Assembly (NCBI GenBank): GCA_017303875.1
Contig: JAFLBP010000033.1
Coordinates: 1-64,000, forward strand
Reading direction: 5' to 3'
From: Chitinophagales bacterium
GTDB taxonomy: Bacteria; Bacteroidota; Bacteroidia; Chitinophagales; Saprospiraceae
DNA length: 64,000 nucleotides
The position numbers and the translations under genes are program-made. The notes under the pieces are model-generated. The model worked only from the letters and a program-made list of their open reading frames with translations. It was not told the origin of the DNA and searched no databases. This document shows, in pieces, positions 42,932 through 50,620 of the stretch. Each line of letters opens with the position of its first letter. Within the stretch, counting starts at the first letter, position 1.

Positions 42932-43363
42932 TTAAATTTCATTTTGTTTGGTTTCAACGATTGGTAAAAGTCTTGAATCGGCTAATGCGGCGGTTCTATG
43001 GCCTATGCCCTTCATATACTCCACATCGGATTCAAAGGCGAGAAAGCTGTTTACGTTGTTTTGTTTTATCAGCAATACGGCGTCCCAATATTCATTGGCT
43101 GGCCCGATTAAAAAATGGCCGCCTGCTCCCATGAATAAAATTTCGCCGCCCGACTTGCTCAGAAATGGCAGGGTATGCTCCACATACCGTTGATATGCCT
43201 GTTTGCCGCTTATGGGTTCGGTTGGCGCAAGCTCGGGCGTGCCGGAATAGTCTGCGATGTCACGAAAGCGCAGCAGGTTGAGCATCACGACACTGCCTTG
43301 TATTTGTCGCATCACAAATTTTCGTCCTGCTTCCTGCGTTGGCATTAAATATGTTTCGTCCAT
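42932..43363 (-). CDS. DUF1330-like protein
   Basis: A 143-residue soluble protein. The start at 43363 (MDETYLMPTQEAG) was chosen; an upstream ATG at 43414 adds a Pro/Gln-rich stretch without counterpart. The segment VVMLNLLRFRD, then GKQAYQRYVEHTLPFLSKSGGEILF and YWDAVLLIKQ, has the dimeric ferredoxin-like fold of the DUF1330 family. The role is unknown. It lies about 75 bases downstream of the GNAT gene. Confidence 0.65.
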   Translation of the reverse strand: MDETYLMPTQEAGRKFVMRQIQGSVVMLNLLRFRDIADYSGTPELAPTEPISGKQAYQRYVEHTLPFLSKSGGEILFMGAGGHFLIGPANEYWDAVLLIKQNNVNSFLAFESDVEYMKGIGHRTAALADSRLLPIVETKQNEI

Positions 43364-43438
43364 GTTTTTTTGTTGTTGAGGTGGTGGGGGGTGGGCTGCC
43401 ATTGCGGGCTTCACGCCGTAAAACTACGGCTTTTGCGG

Positions 43439-44050
43439 CTACTTACTGGCGCTAATTAGCCCTCCGGTTAGTGGTTCGTTGTTTTTAATGAAATCCTGTT
43501 GTTTCTTGGCGTTCCATTCGCGTTGCAGCATTGCGTATTGAAATTCACTTCCCCATTTTCCTTTGAAGAAAATATTCTCGATAAAATGTCCTTCCTGCCT
43601 GAAACCTGTACTTTTTAACAGGTTAATTGAAGCAATATTTTCGGCGTCTACAATTTCAACTACCCGGTGAATTCCTTTTGCCTCAAATAGAAAGGATAAT
43701 ATAGCCAGCAAAACTTCTTTAGCAAACCCCTGTTTTTGTTCGAGGTGTGAAATCGTGATGCCAATTTCTGCAATTCTTGTGTCGTAGTGGTCAAGTTTGA
43801 TTGCACAATCTCCAATCAGTTGATTGGTTTCCATTTTTTCAATACCATACTGCACCCATTCTCCTGCTTTGCCAAACTGCTTCGCCGCGTTGTCGCTAAT
43901 AAACTTTTCGGCTTGTTCAGGCGTCATAACATCAAAACCCTGATATTTTGTAACGTCCGGATTTGAGCGGTAACGATGAAAGTCAGATAAGTCTGACAAT
44001 TCGAGGTGTCGAATCTTAAGTCGTGTTGTTTGTATGTTCAGATTTTCCAT
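43439..44050 (-). CDS. GNAT-family N-acetyltransferase (RimJ/RimL type)
   Basis: A 203-residue protein with the GNAT fold. The opening TTRLKIRHLELSDL is typical of the RimJ/RimL-like group. The acetyl-CoA-binding region contains EIGITISHLEQKQGFAKEVL, and AENIASINLLKSTGFRQEG is also typical. It transfers an acetyl group to an amine; the substrate (protein N-terminus, amino acid or drug) is unknown. It borders the direct repeats that separate it from the protease gene. Confidence 0.8.
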   Translation of the reverse strand: MENLNIQTTRLKIRHLELSDLSDFHRYRSNPDVTKYQGFDVMTPEQAEKFISDNAAKQFGKAGEWVQYGIEKMETNQLIGDCAIKLDHYDTRIAEIGITISHLEQKQGFAKEVLLAILSFLFEAKGIHRVVEIVDAENIASINLLKSTGFRQEGHFIENIFFKGKWGSEFQYAMLQREWNAKKQQDFIKNNEPLTGGLISASK

Positions 44051-44051
44051 T

Positions 44052-44209
44052 GATACTGTCCCAAAAATTGTGTTTGCTGAAAGACTTCAGATTGTGGGCA
44101 AGGTTGCAGGTATAGCGTATTTAGATGCAGTGGGGTAAGTTGACAAAAACAGGATACTGTCCCCAAAAGTGTGTTTGCAGAAGGTCTTCAGGTTGTGGGT
44201 AGGGTTGCA
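44052..44209. repeat. 57-bp imperfect direct repeat (two copies)
   Basis: Copies at 44052-44108 and 44153-44209 both begin GATACTGTCCC and contain TGTGTTTGC, CTTCAG and TTGTGGG before a shared end GGTTGCA. They differ by scattered substitutions and are 101 bases apart. They lie exactly between the GNAT gene and the 3' end of the protease gene, at the edge of the probable defence island. Confidence 0.8.
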
Positions 44210-44251
44210 TCGTTGCGTCTGGTTAGTTTGCTCTGTGAGAATGAGGTATTT

Positions 44252-46756
44252 CTACGTCACACGAACTTCAACCGGAACCTCAATCATATTTTTTACTGTG
44301 GTGTATAGTTGAACATCTTCTGCCGGTGTTTCAAGCGAAACGATCAATGAATAACGGGTCTGATTTTCTACTTTCCCCAAATGCTTGCGCTCTCGCCACC
44401 ATCCAATCACGGGAAAAACCGCAATGTGATGGCAAGTGGATAATTCAGCCGCTGTTCCTTCCCAATAATCAGAATGGATTGAACCTGTATTACGATTACG
44501 CAGGCCTATTACCCAACGGCCGCTATCTGCGTTTGTATTGACTTCTTCGTCCTCTTCCCGCGCTGCAACATTTACTCGCTTTCTGAAATCCTCTTCGTTT
44601 TCACCAGTCTTATTTACTTCAAACCGTAAACCGTAAGATTGATAACGGTACTTATCTTTCCAACCTATTTCTCCGGCACCTGGTTCTATAAAGTAGGAAA
44701 GGGTTACTTTCAACGTTACCGGAATTTCCCCCATTTGTAGCAATAAATCACTTGCCCAGGGTAAGTTGAAAAAATGAATTTCGTTGGTTTGGGGGGCGCT
44801 TCCTCCTTCTTTGAAAGCAAATGGCTGGATGGTTTCCTGTGCTATGTAAGTCAACGCGCTTTCCCGACTGTACAATGCCCGATCTAAATCAGGAATTCCA
44901 AAACCAAAAGTTCTCAATAAATTTCTAAAACGTTCTCGCTTGCTTTGCTCGCCGAGTTGTTTATTGAGTTGTGCGAGCATTGCAGGATGCCAATTAGCAG
45001 AATGAACAATCAAACCTCTTACGGTTTCGGCCCAGGCATTGGGATATGCGTAAGAAACTTTTGCCGCAAACCACGCTGCCTGTGCTGCCGCCGCGCTTGT
45101 CGCCCAAATAGTATCAAATAGCGATCCTGTATTAAATAGTTTTGAGGTGGACAATAGCTCCAAGTCTTCATGTCCTGTTATAAAATGGTCTGGTCCTTTT
45201 AATAAATTTCCACCTTCAAAAACGACATCTGGTTTTACAGCCCATTTTTTTTCCCAAACCAATGAGGTTGAACTGTACGGTGAAAGTTCTCCTTGACCGG
45301 CAACAGGTGTATGGTTCTGAAAGTCAGGGTCATTTACCAGTACTTTGTTGGTATACGCGCCCGCAACCAACGCATTCCACGCCTGAGCAGGATTTTGAAC
45401 TGAGGTTACCAAATTTGAATTGGGGTACTTTTGCCATGATTCGTATTCATACACATTTCCGGCCGAAACAATGATCAAACGTTGATTTTTGCCTTCGCCA
45501 TAAGCCAAATTATCTACGGCACCCGACCAGGAAGATGGCCTGCCCCTGTTAGTATCCTCCGGCGATGTTACCGCCATGCAATACACCAAAACCATATTCG
45601 GATTTCGGATTTCTGCGATTGAAACTCCTTGTGAAGTGATGTCGCCCCATAATTCCAGTGTGCTTTTGCCTTGATTGGGCAGAATTTTCACCGAACATAA
45701 TTTATGGGTAAGCGGAATGGTATGCTTCGACTCGAGTACTTGCTCCAGTGACCCATATCCTGCAATACCTGCCATGAGTGTGCCGTGCCCCGCTCTGCTT
45801 GCGTGATCATTTGTTCCCCAGGCATTGTCAACGGTTAGGGTATTGGCATCATCTATGAGCGGTTGTAACAGTTGATGCCCATTGTTTACGCCGGAGTCCA
45901 AAAGGCAAACCTTTACGTTGCTTTCAAGCACTTCTATTCTTTGCAATAAATCCTCTATCCAAACCTGTTGCTCAGCGCGGGGTTCGTTTACCCAAAATCC
46001 GGCGGGTTCCTGTCCTGACCTGAATTCTGCCAACACATCGCTTTGTAACATCAGTTCGACCAATTGTGCCCGATTTGCATTGACCAGCAAAACGGCCCTT
46101 TCGGGAAATACGATGCTGTGCTGCTTTATCTCAATACCAATATTCCGGGCGGTTGCAGAAAAGCGTTCAATTTGTTCCTGCTCCCGGTTTTCTTTGGTGT
46201 TCACGTTCAGCCACGCTTCGCACCACTTGGCAATATCCGTTGGAATACGATCAGGATTATCTGTCCATAAACTTTCAATTAAGGCAATTTTAATATCTTC
46301 AATGCTATTTACTAACTTGGCATTCTTCGGGTTTTCTGATTGCCGGTAATTCTGATGCTGATATTCTTCGATTTTTTTTATAAAATATCCTTCTTGTCCG
46401 TTGGGAACATATACTGTTGCTCTGGTTTGCTTTAAATTTTCTTCAAGTAAAATCTCTTGAATATTGAGCAAGCGAATACCCTTTTTCAGGTCTTCCAAAC
46501 TTTTTGTCATCAGCTCGTAGCCCGCCGCGCCGGTAAACTGAATGTATGTTCCTTCACGCGTGGCAATTTGTGCTGCACTGCGTTGCTGCTGCATTTGCGC
46601 TTTTTGCTGCCAGATTGCATCAAACTGACTTAAAAGTCTTTGACTTTGAGTTGCCCGATCCCGAATGGGTATGTCTGGTGCCTGCCCAACTCTTGATTGC
46701 GCCCGATAATTTTCCCGGCTTACATTTTCAGAAATAAAAATATGTTTATAAGACAT
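44252..46756 (-). CDS. Cytoplasmic subtilisin-like (S8) protease, AAA+ partner
   Basis: An 834-residue protein with no signal peptide. The catalytic S8 domain spans about residues 275-600: D287 in VCLLDSGV, H324 in GHGTLMAGIAG, oxyanion N434 in VSAGN, and S554 in WATSAAAAQAAW, so the triad is intact, though the usual GTSxAxP reads ATSAAAA. The N-terminal 270 residues (Gln-rich helical, then a mixed domain) and the C-terminal 230 residues (beta-rich) are not recognised in detail. It starts 13 bases after the AAA+ gene on the same strand, so the two form an operon. Pairs of this protease family with an AAA+ ATPase are known in bacterial genomes near defence genes; the target is unknown. Confidence 0.85.
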   Translation of the reverse strand: MSYKHIFISENVSRENYRAQSRVGQAPDIPIRDRATQSQRLLSQFDAIWQQKAQMQQQRSAAQIATREGTYIQFTGAAGYELMTKSLEDLKKGIRLLNIQEILLEENLKQTRATVYVPNGQEGYFIKKIEEYQHQNYRQSENPKNAKLVNSIEDIKIALIESLWTDNPDRIPTDIAKWCEAWLNVNTKENREQEQIERFSATARNIGIEIKQHSIVFPERAVLLVNANRAQLVELMLQSDVLAEFRSGQEPAGFWVNEPRAEQQVWIEDLLQRIEVLESNVKVCLLDSGVNNGHQLLQPLIDDANTLTVDNAWGTNDHASRAGHGTLMAGIAGYGSLEQVLESKHTIPLTHKLCSVKILPNQGKSTLELWGDITSQGVSIAEIRNPNMVLVYCMAVTSPEDTNRGRPSSWSGAVDNLAYGEGKNQRLIIVSAGNVYEYESWQKYPNSNLVTSVQNPAQAWNALVAGAYTNKVLVNDPDFQNHTPVAGQGELSPYSSTSLVWEKKWAVKPDVVFEGGNLLKGPDHFITGHEDLELLSTSKLFNTGSLFDTIWATSAAAAQAAWFAAKVSYAYPNAWAETVRGLIVHSANWHPAMLAQLNKQLGEQSKRERFRNLLRTFGFGIPDLDRALYSRESALTYIAQETIQPFAFKEGGSAPQTNEIHFFNLPWASDLLLQMGEIPVTLKVTLSYFIEPGAGEIGWKDKYRYQSYGLRFEVNKTGENEEDFRKRVNVAAREEDEEVNTNADSGRWVIGLRNRNTGSIHSDYWEGTAAELSTCHHIAVFPVIGWWRERKHLGKVENQTRYSLIVSLETPAEDVQLYTTVKNMIEVPVEVRVT

Positions 46757-46769
46757 TATTTTTTAGTAT

Positions 46770-47723
46770 TTACTTATAATACGCGGCATTACGGTCTTTA
46801 ATTGCTGCTAATATCAAATCATTATCCATCTGCTTGTTTTCATGCAAGATAGTTTCTTTAATGGCATCAGTGCAGGCTAATGATATTTCAGCATGGCTCA
46901 GGCCATTTATATTAGGCAATAAATCTTTGAATTTTACTTTTGATGCAAAAGGAGCTAGTCTGTTTCTCAGGAGTTCTTCTTTTTCTTCTAAAGTGGGGAG
47001 GTGATACAGAATCACATCGTCAAATCGGCGAAACAGGGCCTGATCCAGCAATGCTTTGTTATTGGTAACAGCGATAATCAGGCTGTCTGACTTATCGCGT
47101 TCAATAAATTGGAGAAAAGAATTCAATACCCTTCGCATTTCACCCACATCGTTATCCCGACTGCGTTCTCCACCAATCGCATCAAATTCATCAAACAGAT
47201 AAACACCCTGGTTTTGCTGAATAAGATCAAATACCTGACGAAGTTTGGCGCTTGTTTCGCCCATGAACTTGGTCACCATTTTATCCATCAAAATGGTGTA
47301 AAGTGGCAGATGCAATTCGTTGGCAATAATGGAAGCCGTGAGGGTTTTCCCCGTGCCCGGAGGCCCTGAAAGCAGCACCTTCCTGCGGTTTTCCAGATCG
47401 TGTTTACGAAGTTTGTCCCGCTGCACAAACTCGGAGATAATGCGCTTTATTTTGGATTTGATATCATCGGAAGCAATCATGTCCGACAGCCTGACCGCCG
47501 GCTCACTTTCAAGCACCAAGCCCTGTAAATCGGGGGCAAAGGTCTTGGTTTTGTGCCTGTTTGCCTTTGCTTTGTCAATCGTTGTTTTTATCTCGTTGGC
47601 AACAAGCGTATGCCCCAATTTGGCTTCGTGAGCAGCAATTTGCAAGGCGACAGTAATGAACCTTTCAGGCTCATTGTTGTAATGCGCTTTGATTAATGAT
47701 AATATGTTATCTGCCTTTGCCAT
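46770..47723 (-). CDS. AAA+ ATPase (SpoVK/katanin-like), partner of S8 protease
   Basis: A 317-residue protein with one AAA+ module. Walker A is GPPGTGKT (residues 120-127), Walker B VYLFDEFD (174-181), sensor 1 is in AVTNN (219-222 region), and arginine fingers are in FRRFDD (R232/R233). A pore-like aromatic follows Walker A in TKFMGETSAK. The N-terminal 100 residues are helical and may bind the protease or a substrate. The ATPase may unfold or gate substrates for the neighbouring protease. Its own promoter and a 126-base gap separate it from hsdS. Confidence 0.85.
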   Translation of the reverse strand: MAKADNILSLIKAHYNNEPERFITVALQIAAHEAKLGHTLVANEIKTTIDKAKANRHKTKTFAPDLQGLVLESEPAVRLSDMIASDDIKSKIKRIISEFVQRDKLRKHDLENRRKVLLSGPPGTGKTLTASIIANELHLPLYTILMDKMVTKFMGETSAKLRQVFDLIQQNQGVYLFDEFDAIGGERSRDNDVGEMRRVLNSFLQFIERDKSDSLIIAVTNNKALLDQALFRRFDDVILYHLPTLEEKEELLRNRLAPFASKVKFKDLLPNINGLSHAEISLACTDAIKETILHENKQMDNDLILAAIKDRNAAYYK

Positions 47724-47739
47724 TGCTCACATGTTATTG

Positions 47740-47747
47740 CAAAGATA
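47740..47747 (-). promoter_or_regulatory. Promoter -7 element of AAA+/protease operon
   Basis: The minus strand reads TATCTTTG (exact match), about 16 bases before the ATG at 47723. It shows that the ATPase/protease pair can be expressed separately from the hsd operon. Confidence 0.5.
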
Positions 47748-47849
47748 CAAACAAGATCGCTTAAATTATGTTCCCCTACACTTATTTTATCCCACCCATC
47801 CCTGAAATTGCCCATGCGCCACGTGGATAAGCCAGGGATTCCGCCCCGG

Positions 47850-49181
47850 CTACCCCCGCAAGGCCTCCCGCAACACCTGCTGCAACAAACGCTCATTTTG
47901 CACCACACTTTCCCGGATACCCGCCTCTAAGCCATCGCAATACTGCATCAGGGCTTCTAGTTTTTGAACAATGCGGGTTTGTTCGGATAGCGGAGGAAGG
48001 GGGATGGGAAAAGAAGCAATGTTCCCCATACTTAAATTTGCTCTACCTGGTGCAAATTGACTATCAAACATCATTTTCAATGCAAAATCCGAGTTCATCA
48101 CATTGAGTAAGTATTCTTTGTTAATAAAATTATGTTCAATTCTTAGAATGCAAACCGCCTGATTTATATTAGCAACAATATCTAAATCAAACAATGCAGT
48201 CCTTCCTATGGATGCTCCTACGATATTTGTTAACAAATCACCTTTTCTTAAAATTGAACGCGGTTCTATTTCGTTAAATTTTTCTTCAACATACGTGGCT
48301 TTTGTAAGGTCGATTTTAAAACTGTCAACATTTTTACTGGTAACAAATAAAATTCCTTTATCTTCATCTACATACTGAACTCCCTGCCATTTAGGTGAAG
48401 ACCCCTTGGTAATTGTGTCACAAATCTCCCCCAACCTACACCAAACCCAACCCTCCGGAATTTCAAAAGGAATATCCTCGGGTTTGATGGGCGGCAACGG
48501 CTTTTCTTTTTTGATTTTTTTCTCCGCAATCAGTTTTTCTTTTTCGGCTTTTATCTTTTCGAGCAAGACACTGGCGGGTTCGTCTTCGGGGTGTTGCGCC
48601 ACTAATTTACCCTGCACCGCGTCTTGCAACAATTGCTGCCGGAGGCTTTTGACCAAGGTGAGTTGGTGGGTGAGTTCGTTGGCGAGTTCAGATCTGAGAT
48701 CACTAACCTTTTTTAAGGTATGAAGGATATTTTTTTGCTCATCAATAGACGGTAAATCAATTTGGAAATTAAAGAACTTATCTTTTTGCAACCGTATTCT
48801 TTGAGTTGTGCCGTCGCTACTCTGCTTACAGATGTGATCAAAGAATTCGGTTGATGTCAAATACAATAAAAAGTCTTTATCAATTATGGATTCATCGGGC
48901 ATTAAACACCAAAAATCATTAGTGATAATGGCTCCATCTAGTTCCTTTGGGACAACTCCAAAGGCTCCATTCCGTGCATCAATGCCAGATAGAATAAAAT
49001 CACCTTCTTTTATAGAAAACATTGCAGATTTCAAAGTGTTTCCTTTAACAACCTGCCTGAGAGCAACTCCCTTGTGGTGAAGTTTAATTGTAACAAGTTT
49101 GTATTCTTTTTCCGAAGAAAGTTTTTCGATTGATTTCCTTCTCTTCAAAATATCACCTAGTGAATAACTCTTCCAACTCAT
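47850..49181 (-). CDS. hsdS: Type I restriction-modification specificity subunit
   Basis: A 443-residue HsdS with two target-recognition domains (about residues 1-150 and 225-400), each followed by a conserved helical spacer: DEQKNILHTLKKV...LRQQLLQDAVQGKL and LSEQTRIVQKLEALMQYCDGL. Together with HsdM it sets the bipartite DNA target. The two recognition parts are much more AT-rich than the spacers (for example 48121-48180 has 15 G/C of 60, 48601-48660 has 30). This is a typical sign of domain exchange. The start overlaps the hsdM stop by 4 bases. Confidence 0.92.
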   Translation of the reverse strand: MSWKSYSLGDILKRRKSIEKLSSEKEYKLVTIKLHHKGVALRQVVKGNTLKSAMFSIKEGDFILSGIDARNGAFGVVPKELDGAIITNDFWCLMPDESIIDKDFLLYLTSTEFFDHICKQSSDGTTQRIRLQKDKFFNFQIDLPSIDEQKNILHTLKKVSDLRSELANELTHQLTLVKSLRQQLLQDAVQGKLVAQHPEDEPASVLLEKIKAEKEKLIAEKKIKKEKPLPPIKPEDIPFEIPEGWVWCRLGEICDTITKGSSPKWQGVQYVDEDKGILFVTSKNVDSFKIDLTKATYVEEKFNEIEPRSILRKGDLLTNIVGASIGRTALFDLDIVANINQAVCILRIEHNFINKEYLLNVMNSDFALKMMFDSQFAPGRANLSMGNIASFPIPLPPLSEQTRIVQKLEALMQYCDGLEAGIRESVVQNERLLQQVLREALRG

Positions 49182-50614
49182 TTCACCGCCGCTTTTAACT
49201 GGTTCAACAACACATTACTCTTCTCAAACGAAGCCTGGAGCATGTCCATCAGTTCGGCGCTGTTGTATTCATGCGCTTCCTCCTTTTTGGTGGGGTTTTT
49301 AATGTCTAAGTCGTACCCGCGCTCCACAATGGTGTTGATATTTACCTTCCAGCACACCTCACTTTCCCGGCGATTGTGCCACCAGTCTTTAATCGGGTCA
49401 AACTCCTTTACCTGAATGGTTTTGGTTTTGCTGTAGGCTTTTTGCCCTTCCGGCAGGCGGTGTTCGTAGTACCAAATCTCTTTGGTGGGCTGGCCTTTAT
49501 CAAAAAACAGCAGGTTGGTGGCCACCGTGGCGTAGGGCTGAAACACCGAGTTGGGCAACCGGATAATGGTGTGCAGGTTACAGTCTTCGAGGAGTTTTTG
49601 CCGCACCCGTTGTTTTACGCCCTCGCCGGTCAGGCTGCCATCGGGCAATACAATACCTGCCCGGCCATTTTGTTTGAGCAGATGAATCATCAGGATCAAA
49701 AACAGGTCGGCGCTCTCTTTGGTGCGGTAGGTTTGGGGGAAATTGGTTTCGTTGTTGTTGGCCACAATGCCCCCGAACGGCGGATTGGCCAGGATGACAT
49801 TCACCCGGTGCTTTTCGGTGAAATTGCTCAGCGGCTGGTCCAGCGCATCGCCAAACCGGATATTGGGCACTTCAATATCGTGCAGAATCAGGTTGGTGGT
49901 GGCCAGCAAATAAGGCAGGGGTTTGTATTCCCATCCTGCGATATTGGTTTCAATACTTTTGCGCTGCTCCACATTTTTGGCCTGTTTTTTCAGGTGTTCG
50001 ATGGCGCAGGTGAGGTAACCGCCGGTGCCGCAGGCCGGGTCGAGCACTTTTTCGCCCAGTTGCGGGTTCACCATTTCAGTGATGAATTGGGTAATGGCGC
50101 GCGGGGTGTAAAACTCGCCGCTTTTGCCCGCGCTTTGCAGGTCTTTCAGGATGCTTTCGTACAATTCGCCAAATGCGTGGCGGTCTTTGGCAATGTTGAA
50201 ATCAATTTCATTCAGCTTGTTCAGCACCTTGCGGATGTTGATGCCGCTTTTCATGTAATTGTTATTGCCTTCAAACACTTCCCGCACGATAACGGCGCGT
50301 TGGTTGCCGGTGCTCAGGTCGAGGTTGCGCAGGGCCGGGAACAATTGGCGGTCTACAAATTCCAGCAACTCGTCGCCCGTCATGCCTTCATCGTCGCCGG
50401 CCCAGTTGCCTTTTTGTTTTACCCAGTGAAACTGGTCGGGAATGGGCGATTTGTAGTTATCGTCCATCAACTCCAACTCCTTGTCTTTGTCGGAAAATAT
50501 TTTCAGAAAAAGCATCCAGCCCAATTGTTCAATGCGTTGTGCGTCACCGTTGAGGCCGGTGTCCTGCCACATGATGTTTTGGATACTTTTTAAAATACCT
50601 GAGAGGTTGCTCAT
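49178..50614 (-). CDS. hsdM: Type I restriction-modification methyltransferase subunit
   Basis: A 478-residue N6-adenine methyltransferase. The SAM motif is DPACGTGGYL (residues 192-201), the catalytic motif NPPF (277-280), and the N-terminal HsdM helical domain is at about 1-150. It methylates adenine in the target recognised by HsdS and forms the core M2S complex. All motifs are intact. It starts 6 bases after the hsdR stop and overlaps hsdS by 4 bases, so the three genes form one operon in the order R-M-S. Confidence 0.95.
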   Translation of the reverse strand: MSNLSGILKSIQNIMWQDTGLNGDAQRIEQLGWMLFLKIFSDKDKELELMDDNYKSPIPDQFHWVKQKGNWAGDDEGMTGDELLEFVDRQLFPALRNLDLSTGNQRAVIVREVFEGNNNYMKSGINIRKVLNKLNEIDFNIAKDRHAFGELYESILKDLQSAGKSGEFYTPRAITQFITEMVNPQLGEKVLDPACGTGGYLTCAIEHLKKQAKNVEQRKSIETNIAGWEYKPLPYLLATTNLILHDIEVPNIRFGDALDQPLSNFTEKHRVNVILANPPFGGIVANNNETNFPQTYRTKESADLFLILMIHLLKQNGRAGIVLPDGSLTGEGVKQRVRQKLLEDCNLHTIIRLPNSVFQPYATVATNLLFFDKGQPTKEIWYYEHRLPEGQKAYSKTKTIQVKEFDPIKDWWHNRRESEVCWKVNINTIVERGYDLDIKNPTKKEEAHEYNSAELMDMLQASFEKSNVLLNQLKAAVK

Positions 50615-50620
50615 GCGTCC

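Noticed and set aside
49376..50593. 405-residue open frame on the plus strand
   Set aside because: Antisense to hsdM, which has intact SAM and NPPF motifs.
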